Origin: Lumbricus terrestris
Lineage: Eukaryota > Annelida > Clitellata > Crassiclitellata > Lumbricidae
Assembly (NCBI GenBank): GCA_949752735.1
Contig: OX457051.1
Span: 2,431,501 to 2,495,500, forward strand
Direction of reading: 5' to 3'
DNA: 64,000 nt
Notes under the pieces: generated by a model
What the model was told of the DNA's origin: nothing
Databases searched by the model: none
The model's input: only the letters and a program-made list of their open reading frames with translations
Part shown: in pieces, positions 1 through 11,563 of the stretch
Position numbering within the stretch: position 1 is the first letter of the stretch
Layout of the letters: the number at the start of each line of letters is the position of its first letter
Program-made: the position numbers and the translations under genes

Positions 1-299
1 TTGGCAAGGTGTGACACTTGACAACATCTGAAAACTGGAAGTCACATCCGGTACTGAAGCCCTCCATGCAAGAGTATTCAGCTTTCTCAAGTACTCTGCT
101 GAAATAAAGTCAGTTTTAGAAAAATTACCAAGAACTCATTGAGATATCAATGGTTGACATAGTAAGTCACCTTCAATAAGAAACTGGAGAGTCCAATAAA
201 CAATGCACATTGGATGGTACTGCGCGCCATTAAAATATACCTTTTAGTGATCAACATGATGTAATTGTAGAGAAAAATGGCCGACCACAGACCCTCCTT
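1..299. other. No recognisable feature
   Basis: Unique-looking, moderately AT-rich DNA at the window edge. I see no long reading frame, TIR or known repeat motif. It could belong to an element that continues outside the window. Confidence 0.3.
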
Positions 300-659
300 G
301 TGCGACGAACAGGGTGTCGCGCGGAAACCTACACGAGAGGTTCGAGGTCACGTGGGTCCGGCCTCCGGAGTATATCGAAGGGCTTAGTCCTTGCAGTTCT
401 CCTGAATGTCAACCACGAAATCAGACAACGACACGATATCTTCTGCGACACGATTTATTGTAGCACGAAACCAGACGACGATAGGAAAGCCTCTGCACCC
501 CAGGGATGGCCGTATTCTGCAGGGCTGTCAACGTCGGTTCCGTCCGTGTCCGTCCGTGTGTCGCTCTCCGTCGTCGTTCTCGCACGTCGCCACGTCGCCG
601 TCCAGACGTCTTCTCCTGCTCGTCGCTCCTCGTCGTCGATGACGGTATCTACTGTCTGC

Positions 660-945
660 CTCTCTGTCGTCCGTGAGCTTCGCCTCGTGCGGTATCGTCG
701 GAGCTCTCTGTCTCGTCAACTGCGAGCTTCGCCTCGTGCGGTATCGTCTGACGGCTCTGTCGTCAACTGTGTCCTTCGCCTCGTGCGGTATCTTCCGAGC
801 TCCTGCGAGAGCTCCGCCTCGCGCTGTATCGTCTGAGCTGTCGGTCTCGTCAACTGCGAGCTTCGCCTCGTGCGGTATCGTCGGAGCCGTCGGTCTCGTC
901 AACTGCGAGCTTCGCCTCGTGCGGTATCGTCGGAGCTGTCGGTGT
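660..945. repeat. GC-rich minisatellite, about 50 bp unit
   Basis: About six imperfect tandem copies built around the core CTTCGCCTCGTGCGGTATCG, at roughly 680, 727, 777, 818, 863 and 911, spaced 40-55 bp. The open frames on both strands here (for example 300-836 + and 528-902 -) follow from the lack of stops in the repeat and have no recognisable domain, so I do not call a gene. The flank from 540 is also GC- and CGTC-rich. Confidence 0.75.
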
Positions 946-999
946 CATCTGTCCACGTCTATTTATACAATCTACGGGCAGGCACCTAATCTAGGGAAC

Positions 1000-1445
1000 T
1001 TGCCTCAAATGGGCGTGGCCTATCTAGGAACTTGCCTCAAGTTCTAGGGAACTTGCCTCAAGTGGGCGGAGCTAGCAAGGAACTTGCCTCAGGAACTTGC
1101 CTCGACCGCTAAGGAACTTGCCTCTGGAGGGAGGGGCTAGCAAGGAACTTGCCTCAGGAACTTGCCTCAAGGGGCGTGGCTAACAAGGAACTTGCCTCAG
1201 GAACTTGCCTCAAGTAGGCGTGGCTTAGCAAGGAACTTGCCTCAGGAACTTGCCTCAAGGGGCGTGGCTAACAAGGAACTTGCCTCAGGAACTTGCCTCT
1301 GGAGGGAGGGGGTAGCAAGGAACTTGCCTCAGGAACTTGCCTCAAGTAGGCGTGGCTTAGCAAGGAACTTGCCTCAGGAACTTGCCTCAAGGGGCGTGGC
1401 TAACAAGGAACTTGCCTCGAGTGGGCGTGGCTTAGCAAGGAGAGC
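1000..1445. repeat. Minisatellite of AAGGAACTTGCCTC units
   Basis: Tandem array in which GCAAGGAACTTGCCTC and AGGAACTTGCCTC alternate with GGCGTGGCTAAC or GGCGTGGCTTAG spacers, basic period about 43 bp with hints of a higher-order period. GCAAG-GAA-CTTGC inside each unit is a short inverted repeat. It directly follows the other minisatellite, so the two make an 800 bp tandem block. The 117-residue frame across it is repeat-derived. Confidence 0.85.
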
Positions 1446-2538
1446 GGGCCACCAGGTTCGCTACATAATCAATCTAAGTACGAAGGAAGAAACTCAGATT
1501 CATCAACTTATGTAATTTGGTGGCCTTCGTCACACAAGGGCATGGATAAAAGACTCCTCTTGCTGTTGTTGCTCCAGAACAAGATCTTTCAATATGGTCA
1601 GATATAGAAAATGCGAGTCAGTTGCCCAGGAGATCAGCCTTGCTTCCATGAAGGTCCTAGAAAACCACCAGTAGTACCTTTCAGGTGAGGTTGTAGGTCT
1701 GGTTATGTGGCCATTTGCCTATAATTTAGAGACAAGGTGAAATATTCCACAGAATGACTCTGAGGCCTGGTGAAAGGATGGTGAGGCCTAGTGCTATTGC
1801 ACTGAAAAAACCACCATAATGCCTGAAGATTGGTAATTCTTTTGTACACTTCGACCAGAAAAATAGATCGAGAAAGAGGATTATAAATAAGGCAGATACT
1901 GAATTCAACACTGGTCAGAAAGTGGTGAAAAACATACCTTTGATATGTGAGAAGTTGTTCGAGGAATTCAATCGACTCATCACTGATGATGAAGAAAGCC
2001 AGGTGGTCGAGGGAAGTAAGAAAGCTGTCCCCACTCAATCAATAACGAAATCTGCTGTTGACACAGTGCCTCCTGCTTAGCCTTCTGGATTATAAAGACC
2101 TTATCGGATGTTGGAGTAAGAAAACGAGAATTATCGACATTCATAGACTAAACGATGTTTTTTGACAATTTTGAACATTTCCAATTTTTCAAACCAACTG
2201 AAATTTTACATTTAATGCTGACCAATTGCTTAAGTATCGCACATATTGTCATATTACAGCAATATTTGATTTATATTGATATAAAATATGATTGTATAGG
2301 AATGTATGCTCAACACATTATTTTGTACAGTTAACGTCTATACATTGGTCCATGCAAAGTAACACAGTCGTTGAGCACCGTCTTCCAGATGGAATAGGAA
2401 GCTGAAATTTTGTCTCAATCATACTATTGATAGGTCTAACAAACTGAGAGGTTGTCTTGGTTTCTGGCTTGAACTTTATTTTTTACCATGTATCTGTGAA
2501 CCACACTAATGTACATGTATTAATTCAGTTTCATCTGG
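1446..2538. other. Unassigned DNA
   Basis: No gene, TIR or recognised repeat. The 111-residue minus frame at 1703-2038 has no motif I recognise and its composition looks like random AT-rich sequence. Confidence 0.3.
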
Positions 2539-2607
2539 TTAACACTCGAGTGCCCAAGGTATTTTTAGGTGCACGAAGGCCCAAGGGGGTCCGCGCGGAC
2601 CCCAACG

Positions 2608-2800
2608 TTTTTTGTGAATATCTTGAGAATGGATTGGAATATCGTTACAGAATTTAGTTCTATGTAATCCCAAATGAATTTGCAATCGATTGATGTATCT
2701 TATGTCACAATAGCACCACCTGGTGTTAAATAACGGTGTAATAATCTCGTGAAATACATTTTATGCTTTCTTGCGGCTTTTACTGAAGGAAGCCTATTGT
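2608..2800. repeat. Direct repeat flanking the inner piggyBac-like element, copy 1
   Basis: This stretch, from about TGTGAATATCTTGAGAATGG to GAAGGAAGCCTAT, recurs in the same orientation at 3783-3962 with scattered substitutions. Both copies share AATCCCAAATGAATTTGCAA and CACCACCTGGTG. Confidence 0.8.
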
Positions 2801-2811
2801 TTTCATGTTAA

Positions 2812-3778
2812 CCCTCAGGCTACCAAGCTTTTTTTGTAACACTGACTACCAAGGGGGGTGGTTACCACCCCACCTGGATTTTGGGTTTGGTTTGAGATAT
2901 CATAACTTGTAATACACCGTTTGATTCAGCGTTCTTTTCTGCACAAAATGGTATATTTAGGTTCAGAAAATTTGAATGCCCCTCGAAATTATGAATTTTT
3001 TACCATGGGTACCCGTAGATTCCACAAAATGTATACTTACGCATAGGGAATATATTAGATTCTGTGTGTTTTATACATGATTTATATATAAAAAGTAGTT
3101 TACATTTAATAAAGTCCAATATTCAACTATAAAAACTAGTAATAAGTCTGTTTTATGTTCAATCAAAACAAAAAAACATGTTTTAGCCGCTGAAAAACGT
3201 TTACGCAGACATATCGCTTTGCGTTGTAAAAAATCCCAACATTTACACACAATTTAATTTATTTTGAGCACTTCCGGTCATCAAAAGACAAATTATTTGG
3301 TATCAGAAAATAGCCCTAAATGCCCTCTACAGAATGACATAATTTATTTGTATTAAAAAATAAATTATGGATAAGTTATAATAGAAAAAACATGACAATT
3401 CTACGAAAATAAAACACCTTTATATATATATTAATTTATTTTGAGCACTTCCGGTTGTCAAAAGACAACTCAGTGAGCATGGAAATGTAGCCCCACATTC
3501 CCTCTATAGAATGGTATAATTTGTGTCTCTTAATATTAAAGGGCAGAAAAGTTACAGACGATATTCTAGGGGGGGTGGTATCCACCCCCTGGTACCTTGG
3601 GTATATCGGGTGTAACTTTTGAACGGTAGGGGGCATCATCAAACATTTTAGCTCAAAATGTGTCCCAATGAACCCTCTACAGCTACCTATTTTTTCAAAA
3701 TTTTATTCCAAACGAAACAAAAAAAATTTGGGAAAAACCTAGGGGGGGTGGCAACCACCACCCTTGGTAGCCCGAGGG
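2812..3778. mobile_element. piggyBac-like MITE with hairpin ends (inner)
   Basis: Bounded by TTAA at 2808-2811 and 3779-3782. Terminal inverted repeats are CCCTCAGGCTACCAAG and, read inward from the right, CCCTCGGGCTACCAAG (15 of 16). Each end carries a GGGGTGG...CCACCCC hairpin close to the terminus. There is no coding capacity. The interior is AT-rich and contains two copies of TTAATTTATTTTGAGCACTTCCGGT (about 3252-3275 and 3430-3454). Confidence 0.8.
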
Positions 3779-3782
3779 TTAA

Positions 3783-3962
3783 TATATTGAGAAGGGATTG
3801 GGATATCGTAACCGAAGTTAGTTCTATGAAATCCCAAATGAATTTGCAATCGATTGAGGTAACTTATGTCACAATATCACCACCTGGTGCAAAATAATAG
3901 TGTAAAAATCTCGTTATACACGTGTTATGCTTGCTTGTGTCATTTACCGAAGGAAGCCTATA
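3783..3962. repeat. Direct repeat flanking the inner piggyBac-like element, copy 2
   Basis: Diverged copy of 2608-2800, beginning right after the inner element's right-hand TTAA. Two copies of one sequence around an insertion cannot come from the insertion alone, so the outer element was partly duplicated or recombined. Confidence 0.75.
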
Positions 3963-4761
3963 CATCCGGCGCGTCCGCATGCCAGTCAGCAGTGCTTCTC
4001 TCACTTCCAGCTATCGACGGACCATTTGCATTATGGTAGACTAAATCGTAATCGTAATTGTAAATTTGTATAGCGCCGCTTCAAGAGAAACTCCTCAGAC
4101 GGGTTCCTGACCTGATAACACCATGCCACGATAGAAAGGGGTAATTTTCAAACAATTGCGGAGGAAGGGAAGTATGAACGGCTGTGCCACTGTGTGGTGT
4201 TAGGCCTACTTGTGGGTTGAGTAAGAAGGGTAGGCCACTACCGTCTACCACACCACCAGCTACGAAGAAAAGCTGAGCCATTTATTAGCGTAACCTTGAC
4301 AGAACGGTTGCCACCGTTTGTATGAACTGTCCTAAGCGTTCCGTTTTGACGCACGCCTGTTGCATGCAATTATTGCTGTGATAGGCCTACGCAGACTTGC
4401 AGACTTTCAAATTCTGTGCTGCAAACATAGGCTAAACATAGTGCTACAATGTAAGTAAGTCTAAGATCAACAATTTATATGAGTCTTTCGTTCATATAAC
4501 GTGTGCTGGCCATTTATTTATTGGCCAGTAACCATACGCATGTATGACAAATAACCGAATATCGTAGGGTATCCTTAGTATATGCTGTGGTTGTGGGGTA
4601 CAGGGTTGGACAATACTCACGCAAAATATACCATTCGATGCCCAAATGGTTGTTCTAGGAATACCTAAAAGCATTTTTGCAGATCTATAGCCGTTAAAAA
4701 GTTATCCGGAAAAAACGGGCCTGGGGTCCGGTCGGACCCCTTCTTGGGCATTCGAGGGTTA

Positions 4762-4846
4762 AGCTAGCTCTTAAGTGCTGTAATATGCCGAGCAAATTTC
4801 TGTCCAGGGTAACGACCTCTGTTTTCATAGACCCTGGTCAAATCGG
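4762..4846. repeat. 85 bp repeat, inverted copy at 11438-11522
   Basis: The block from CTCTTAAGTGCTGTAATATG through CCTGGTCAAATCGGAT reappears as its reverse complement around 11438-11522 with very few differences. The two face each other across 6.6 kb. The flanking sequence is not shared, so this may be a dispersed short repeat rather than element termini. Confidence 0.7.
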
Positions 4847-5067
4847 ATTCATCATCATCATCTGGGTTTAGTAATGGTTTCTTACGGTCTTTCGATGGAA
4901 TCTTTAGGACTTTTTAACGCTGGAAACAAAGTATTAATGCAAACACGCTTCTAATTATAGCGACCAATAGCTTCGACCTTTGAAACCTCTCAATGAATTT
5001 ATTCGCTGCTCACCTGACTGGCTGCCACGCAAGTAATGGAACGTCGAAGCACGTCACTTGGTGGGGC

Positions 5068-5245
5068 GCGATGGTGTACTGGGCATGTACGTTGCCCTAC
5101 AGCCGAGGGCTGCAGGTTCGAGTCCACCTCAGGGCGCCTTGAAGAAACCTCGAGCAAATCCTTCACTCGCATTTGCAAGGGCGATCAGGCGTGAAACTCT
5201 GTAGTCGGGAGCGCCTCTAGGTAGCGAGTTTGAAGGGAAGTAAAA
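5068..5245 (+). repeat. tRNA-derived SINE with L2-like 3' tail
   Basis: The 5' half resembles a tRNA: GGGGCGCGATGG start, then the B-box-like GGTTCGAGTCC near 5114. The 3' half, GTAGTCGGGAGCGCCTCT followed by GCGAGTTTGAAGGG, matches the 3' ends of the L2-like LINEs here (for example 40770-40800 on minus). Related copies are at 33535-33850 (minus) and 21180-21292 (plus). A SINE that borrows its partner LINE's tail is a known arrangement; assignment to L2 is inference. Confidence 0.65.
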
Positions 5246-6899
5246 TAAAATGTTCTTTCTTCCAAAAGAGCGAGCTTTAATCGTGAATGGAAAAAAACCA
5301 CGTGGTTTATTTTCGAAAGGTGTCGGACGCCTTGAATTCTCGAATACAGTTTCGATATGTATGTGGCTTGTTAAATTTAAAAAAGGAAAAATAAACATTC
5401 TAATACAAACGAGAAAGAAGAATATTTCCATATATGCATCTGCTAACACTTTAGAGTTTGTACTAGGCTATACTTGCACACCGTTTTAACGCGTTACAAA
5501 TTCATATGGGTGAATATTTGAAAACCGGCAATTTTAAGTTTCATCATGCTAAATAAAAATCGGGTTATCATATTTTAAAAAGCGAATCACCATTAAATAG
5601 ATACATTAAATAGATGTATTAACTGAGCAGATCTATTTCTTCAAAAACCAAATTTTAATATTTATATAGGCTATTATATTGATTTATTGAAATAAAAGCC
5701 AAAAATGTCACGACCGCAGCCCGTATCCAAGGTAGGTTCGTTAGTTTAAATTCCAATTTGCAGCTAATGCATTTTAATAATTTTACTAACTTTTGTGAAC
5801 ATTTAATAGAAATTTTAATTTTTCATCACTGTGTGTACCGAATTAATCTTCAGGAATAGGTTTTCAGCGCTAAATATTTTTTCAAAAGTCTGTAACATAC
5901 TTTCCATTTTCGATGTCACCACCGCAACCGCAGCTGGCGCGCACCTATTAATACTGCCTCGCGTGTATTGATTACGCCTGCGCATTGCTACATTGCATCT
6001 TCTGCGTCTTCACTAGCCGATCGCATATTGTAAATATAATTTACGATAATTTAAAAGTTTATTAGCAATAAATGTCAGATGACCATCACGCGTATGTTTA
6101 TTGAATGTCACCACCGCAACCAATAATGCAGGCATACCAAACATATTTAAGAAATTTTATTTGTCATGAATCAAATCGCAAGCAAGTACAGATGAGACGG
6201 GACCTATCATTGTGTACGCGCGCAAAACGGGGTTGGCCTAATATTAAAACTTTTAACAATTTGTCACCACCGCAACCGTCACCACCGCAACCAAGTCGCG
6301 GTGGTGACTTCATGGTCGCGGCTTTGACACTTACTCATTTGCTAGGGTTTCAGTTATTCTTAACATGAGTAACCAATGAATTTTGACACTGTCCCAGCAG
6401 TAGAGTCTGTACCAGGGCCGGATTAACAAATGTGGGGCCCTGTTCGGTAAAACTGTGGGGCCCAAACCTAACAGAAGTACGACAAAATGTCTCACAGAAC
6501 GTGTTATATTCACCGAATCAACATTCGTCTATTATTAATTCATTACTTATATTTTTTTTAATAGTGTTAATTGTTAAACAACCGATATATCTTTTACGGT
6601 TTAAGAATACTAAAATGATGGTCAGTCATTCTCCTGACCAGCGCACAGCACTCGTACAAGCAAACAGTGCAGAAGCGATTTAATGCACCAAATAAATTCT
6701 TGGCTATATGAAAATTTCTGGTAGACCTGCGGCAGAATAACGGCCAGGGCAAATGGATTTTACCAGGGCATCTGGCCTGATTTGCCCTGCTGTGCATGGC
6801 CCCACAGTGTTTATAAACTAAAATCTATTTTCGCGGTTATGCCAGTAGTAGACCCTGGCTCAAGCTCCATAATTATGCTGCTCATGTGAGCTTTCAACC

Positions 6900-7060
6900 C
6901 GGTGTACGTCTCTCTGGACAGTCGTTCACTGCGCTCAGCTGCTCGTGGAGAATTCCTTGTTCTTTTATCGACTATTGTGGCCATGCAACGACGAGCATTC
7001 TCGGTAGTAGGCACAGTTATCTCGAGTAGCCTCCCCGTGGCTCTCTCGCTTCCCGTGACT
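6900..7060 (+). pseudogene. L2-like LINE RT C-terminal fragment
   Basis: The plus frame contains RSAARGEF and QRRAFSVVGT, matching the RT C-terminus of the L2-like copies on the minus strand at 18670-19155 and 40788-42023, which have QRRAFSVVG followed by TWNG. It is a remnant of about 50 codons inside the hAT-like element. Confidence 0.6.
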
Positions 7061-7334
7061 CTGCCGACTATCCTTTCTTTCGTCTTCTCAACTTTTCTTT
7101 TGGGCAACGCGTACGTTGGGAGCCTTCGAGTAAAAATCTGAAGGGGTTCTATAATATATAAATTTATGAGATTGATTGAATTCGTAAAAATAGAGTGCGT
7201 ACTGCATGTAGGCCTAGGCCTACTCAGTGTTATTATCACGCAATCTCATAATGCGTAGCATAGCACTGGAATTCCGATCAGGTGATGTATTAGGTGTTTA
7301 AATAAGCAAAAAACGTATAACTCTTACTAGCATT

Positions 7335-7425
7335 TCCTTATTGCAGTTTTCATTGCCAGATTGATCTTAAAATCTGTCTGATTTTAAGATCAATCTGCCT
7401 GGCAATGAAAACTGCAATAAGGGCC
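7335..7425. repeat. Near-perfect hairpin
   Basis: TTGCAGTTTTCATTGCCAGA followed by TTGATCTTAAAATC is mirrored by GATTTTAAGATCAA then TGGCAATGAAAACTGCAA, with only a few bases between arms. One arm recurs in direct orientation at about 7478-7515. It lies inside the hAT-like element. Confidence 0.75.
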
Positions 7426-8627
7426 CCCACAATTTTTAAATAGGCAAAAAACGTATAACTCTTATTAGCATTTCTGACTGATTTTAAGATCAATCTGGCA
7501 ATGAAAACTGCAATAAGGGCCCCCACATGTGCAAAAGTTGCATAATGCTGAAGTCACTAGTTTTTGAATAATTTGGCAATTTTTTCATATATTTTAAACT
7601 CCGTTTACTATTATAATTTGCAATGATGAAAAATTCCTATTGCATGTGTGGGGCCCCCTAAAGTGTGGGCCCCTGTTCGGCCGAACATGTCGAACATGCC
7701 TTAATCCGGCCCTGGTCTGTACCGGTAGTTAACCGCTTCTTTTGGCCAATTGCTCCAGACATTTGCTTTTATGAGCTTCAGAACATAGTTAGTCTCATTG
7801 ATGAGCCTAAGCCTATTGGTCTGCACAGCAGACGTTGTGCATTGGATAAATCTGGTTGGGCTGCTATTTTGTTGAAATCAGGTTTGTAATAGTTAAGGCA
7901 GAACTTTATGCTGTGGTCAGCTTTTATTTACTTGTTGTTTCAGTTCTTATGATGTGAAATAACAGGCTTCATTTCAGCAGCATGAAACAAAGTCTTTGGT
8001 GCTGTGGCCTCATGTTCTTTACTTAACATTTTTTATGTATTCTAGTTGCTGACATTGGCTGACTGTTGCTTTCTGTTACCTAAACTATCATTCAGAATAA
8101 ATATTTTGAAGCTTTTTTTAATAACAGCTGACTTAATTATGTATCTGTGCAATAACTTTGATGTGCAATATCATTACTTGATCATTATTTCTATGACACT
8201 TTAGAATTGATATCAGTCGGTTGCGGTGTTGACATTTTGGTACTAAGCTTATGTTGTTCCTATACTTTTTCTGATAATCTGATGATATTCAGTTTCATTT
8301 CACATTATATTACTCTTTCCCGTGTCATGCAGTTTTTATTGGATTATTAAATTGCAAATAAATGTTTGTTATTCAGCTGTTTACTGACATTTTAATTGGT
8401 TGCGGTGGTGACATTATCCGGTTGCGGTGTTGACATGGTGTGCTACACCCACCATTTTGAAAACAATATTCATGGGGGTTCTAGGACATATCCGTTATGA
8501 ATCATATTATTAATATCTTGGGACTATATTTGCACTTCGATTTATGCAACTTTTAATAATAAAAATCGCAATTTTTTTTCTTATATGTGGAGCACCTAAA
8601 ATTACCGGTTTTCAAATATTCACCCAT

Positions 8628-10045
8628 CTAGATAAAAATTAAATTACAACAAAAACGCAATGCTTTCAACATAGCTTAACCCCGTCAACATAACCGAGCC
8701 GCTCATTAATATAAGTCAAGCAGAAATGTTTCTGCCGTCTATCGACTGATCGTTGCTTCCAAACAGAAAGTCACGTGACATCGTCCGAACAGTGAAGACG
8801 GCCAACAGAAAACGATCAACGACCAGCGTCACCTCTTGCCATTATACATGTAGATAGCTATTCGTATTACGCTCTTCCTGTGCATGTATGTAGCCTACAT
8901 AATTATTATGTGCCTCGTTATGGCCGAAAGTCTGGCAGACATTGTTCGGTGTGCGGGATATCTGCTTTCCGGTGTCACGAAATAGAGTATTCCCCGTATT
9001 AATCGTATCCCACCAAATGAAGAAAAGTAAAAAAAGTCACTTTCGCGTGTATTTTTTGGTAAAATAATTGTCATCTGCTTTGTTTTCAACAATGCCACTG
9101 ACAGGTATTTTTATTCCTACTAGATAATTTTTTGCTTTGGTTTTAGAGCACTTAAAACTATTAAAACACTTTAAAACACTCAGAGTCATTAAATAAATTC
9201 GAGTTGCCTTTCTGTGAGCATTGCTTAGGACACTTAAAACTATTAGAGTCACTTCAAATTTTGATTAGAGTAAAAAAATCAATTATACGCATTTTTCAAA
9301 AAGGGGATAGACTGGTTCATCCCCCGAATAGTCTAGACCGGTTAATTCCATCCGGCGGATAGATTAATTCATCCCCTCCGGATAGCTTTCATGGGGTATA
9401 CTCCGTTTCGTGTCACCGGCATCGTTGGTGGAAGAGCCGGACCCCTTTTCACCGCAAGAATGATCTGGCGAAGAGGTGAAGGTGGACTTGCGGGTGAGCG
9501 GGGTGACAGAAGGATGGATGAAGGAAGGAAGACCACCGTTCCCTGGACGGAAATGATGGTCGGATGTGGATGAGTCCTGGAGGAAGGTCATCGGGTTAGT
9601 TCGATTCCTTCGCTGGAGTGAAATCCTTTACAGGAATTAAATCCTAGAAAGATAGAGGCAGAGTTAAGCCACATCATATTTAGAATTTCTCTAGGACTTG
9701 TTTATTGTGTAAGCCAAAATGAGGTTTGCAATTGGTCGATCAGTAAAAAATATCCTGCTCTACTCTATTATGTGTTATGCTACTCTAGTCTAGTAGGCCT
9801 ATATTCCATCACGTCCTATTCCATTCTTCTTCTTTCTATTCTAACTTAAATCATTCTATTATGCTAAACACCAACAGACCCTCAATCAAATATAAAATAT
9901 CAAGGTTTCCTACTTTGGAACGAATTCCCCCACGAGATTCGAATTGTCTTTGTTTTTCCTCATTAAGCAGTACTGCTGCAAGCCTGCAATAGCAATTCTC
10001 ATTTATGTTCCGTAAGATTCCTATCAGTTTGTCATTAACTCCATA
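8628..10045. other. Unassigned DNA
   Basis: No gene recognised. Small features only: a local direct repeat of ACTTAAAACTATTA (about 9149 and 9232), and a GGATAGA...TTCATCCCC repeat around 9300-9380. The short frames at 9364-9591 lack motifs. Confidence 0.3.
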
Positions 10046-10760
10046 TTATGATTTCACAACCGCCCAAGACACTTTTTGGTCGATACTGTCGAATGCCTTT
10101 AGGAAGTTCACAAAGCAGTTGTAGATTTCTTGCCCGTCCTTCTCGCTTTCTCCGCTATCAGCCTTACAGATAGGATCTGTTGTACCGTGCCTCCGTCCTT
10201 CCTGAATCCCGCTCGCTCGTCTGCCAGATGTTATTCCATCTGCCCCCGGTAGTCTCCTGTTTAGTAGGCCTATCACCATCAATAGTTTCCCAACGTGGCT
10301 AATCAGTACTATGGTCCGGTAGTTTTTGCTATCTTGCGAGCTTCCCTTCTTGTTTAGACTATTTTAGGCCTAGTTATCAGAATCAATTTCTTCCAAACCT
10401 CTGGTGCTGTTCCAGTTTGCCATGCTTTGTTGAAGATTTGATGTAATCGGTCCATCATTTACGGTCCTCCGTATTTGAGCATTTCCCCCGTGACCTAGTC
10501 TATCCCCGGATTTGTGCTCCCCTTCAGACTTCTTACCGCCCATTCTACTTCTTCAGATGGGATATCGTTGTTTGGCATAGGCCTATCTTCCTGTTGCGGC
10601 GTGATTTTAGCCAGTGTCTCGATTAATATTTTTGCTTTTGTATCATCCTGCTGTTCTTTGTACAAAATGCTGCAGTATCTTGTCCACCTCTCGAGGATTA
10701 CCTTCTCTTCAGTGAATACCTTGCTGTTTCCATCCCTGATTGTGATTTATCTAGGTTGAC
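10046..10760 (-). pseudogene. Degraded LINE reverse transcriptase fragment
   Basis: Reading the minus strand in changing frames gives RT-like segments: upstream of about 10500 a WAVRSLKGSTNPGID stretch, a segment like that before RT motif 1, and FVNFLKAFDSID at about 10110, the motif 1 region (AFDSI/V) of LINE reverse transcriptases. Several stops and frameshifts break it. The style is closest to RTE-type elements, but that assignment is weak. Confidence 0.5.
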
Positions 10761-10929
10761 AATGATAATAGCGAAAATTAAATAAATGAATACATAATAT
10801 TCATACACACGCATCTTTTTCCTCATTGCTCTGCTCTTATAGGCAGGTCCAAGATTCTAACGACGACATTTTTGTTCACTCTGTGCTTTTTTGTTGATTT
10901 CTTTTTTTACCTCTTCCTCTTACTCCGTC

Positions 10930-11260
10930 CACCAACCAGCCCATCATCATCTGCATAATTGATCTTCTTCGTGGTTTCTTTCCCTCCATTCTTCCCTCTG
11001 GTACTGTCCTCAAGAGCGAGTCTCCACTCAACATGTGTCTCAGCCAGTTCATCTATCTCCTTCGTATTGTCTCAATCAGTGCACCAGATGTGGCGCGTCC
11101 TCACTTGTTTTTAAGTCCATCCAACTAATTATGGCCATTCTTCTCCATGGGCACATTTAAATGCCTCAAGACAGTCCACTTCTGCATTTTCCATAGTACC
11201 TGTTTCTGTTCCATATACCGTGACGCTCTATGTGAGACTTTCAGCAATCTATTCGTTAAA
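10930..11260 (-). pseudogene. Possible LINE 3'-coding remnant
   Basis: Minus-strand reading gives segments such as RTHMLSGDSLLRTVPEGRME that resemble the end of LINE ORF2 proteins. The match is impressionistic and the frame is broken. It lies upstream, on that strand, of the RT fragment at 10046-10760, so if real it belongs to another copy. Confidence 0.25.
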
Positions 11261-11437
11261 TCCACATATTTTAACTTTTGACGATGATTAAATAAAGGTG
11301 TCTAAAAATCAGATTTTTGTAGCACATTTATTTGAACCAGCATTCCCAAAAGCCAATGACCTCTTTCGTTCCTAATCAGTTTTGATGCACTCACTTATTA
11401 TCACAGCGGGTTCTAGATGAATTTCGACGATGGATGG

Positions 11438-11522
11438 ATCCGATTTGACCAGGGTCTATGACAACAGAGGTCGTTACCCTGGACAGAAATTTGCTCGGCA
11501 TATTACAGCACTTAAGAGCAAG
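11438..11522. repeat. 85 bp repeat, inverted copy of 4762-4846
   Basis: Contains ATTTGACCAGGGTCTATGAC and TTACCCTGGACAGAAATTTG, reverse complements of the block at 4762-4846. Confidence 0.7.
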
Positions 11523-11563
11523 GTACTGAACCAATTGAATTTCGACGAAGATCATATTGCATT

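Larger units (their letters stand above)
2543..4758. mobile_element. piggyBac-like element with hairpin ends (outer)
   Basis: Bounded by TTAA on both sides (2539-2542 and 4759-4762), the piggyBac target duplication. The ends are inverted: CACTCGAGTGCCCAAG on the left, CCCTCGAATGCCCAAG on the right read inward (14 of 16). Just inside each end is a hairpin of one composition: GGGGTCCGCGCGGACCCC on the left and GGGGTCCGGTCGGACCCC on the right. No transposase frame is visible, so it is non-autonomous. It contains the smaller element at 2812-3778. Confidence 0.75.
6413..7714. mobile_element. hAT-like non-autonomous element
   Basis: Terminal inverted repeats CAGGGCCGGATTAA and, at the right, TTAATCCGGCCCTG. 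It is flanked by a perfect 8 bp duplication GTCTGTAC at 6405-6412 and 7715-7722, the hAT hallmark. Subterminal GTGGGGCCC words recur at both ends. It contains a short L2-like LINE fragment (about 6900-7060) and a hairpin near 7335-7425. No hAT transposase domain is visible. Confidence 0.85.
5506..8627. mobile_element. Unclassified DNA element with GTCACCACCGCAACC repeats
   Basis: The ends are inverted: ATGGGTGAATATTTGAAAAC on the left, with the same sequence read inward from 8627; similarity runs about 30 bp. The 15 bp motif GTCACCACCGCAACC occurs at 5915, 6107, 6263 and 6278, and inverted (sometimes GGTTGCGGTGTTGAC) near 8218, 8398 and 8420, as subterminal binding sites of a cut-and-paste transposon would. 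No clear target duplication or transposase frame. A hAT-like element sits inside at 6413-7714. Confidence 0.55.

Noticed and set aside
660..1445. CRISPR array
   Set aside because: Repeats are imperfect, spacers are themselves repeated, and the window is clearly eukaryotic.
1703..2038. 111-residue minus ORF as a gene
   Set aside because: No motif, no splice-compatible neighbours, composition like its surroundings.
6105..6368. 87-residue plus ORF
   Set aside because: Crosses the GTCACCACCGCAACC motifs and element-interior AT-rich DNA; no domain.
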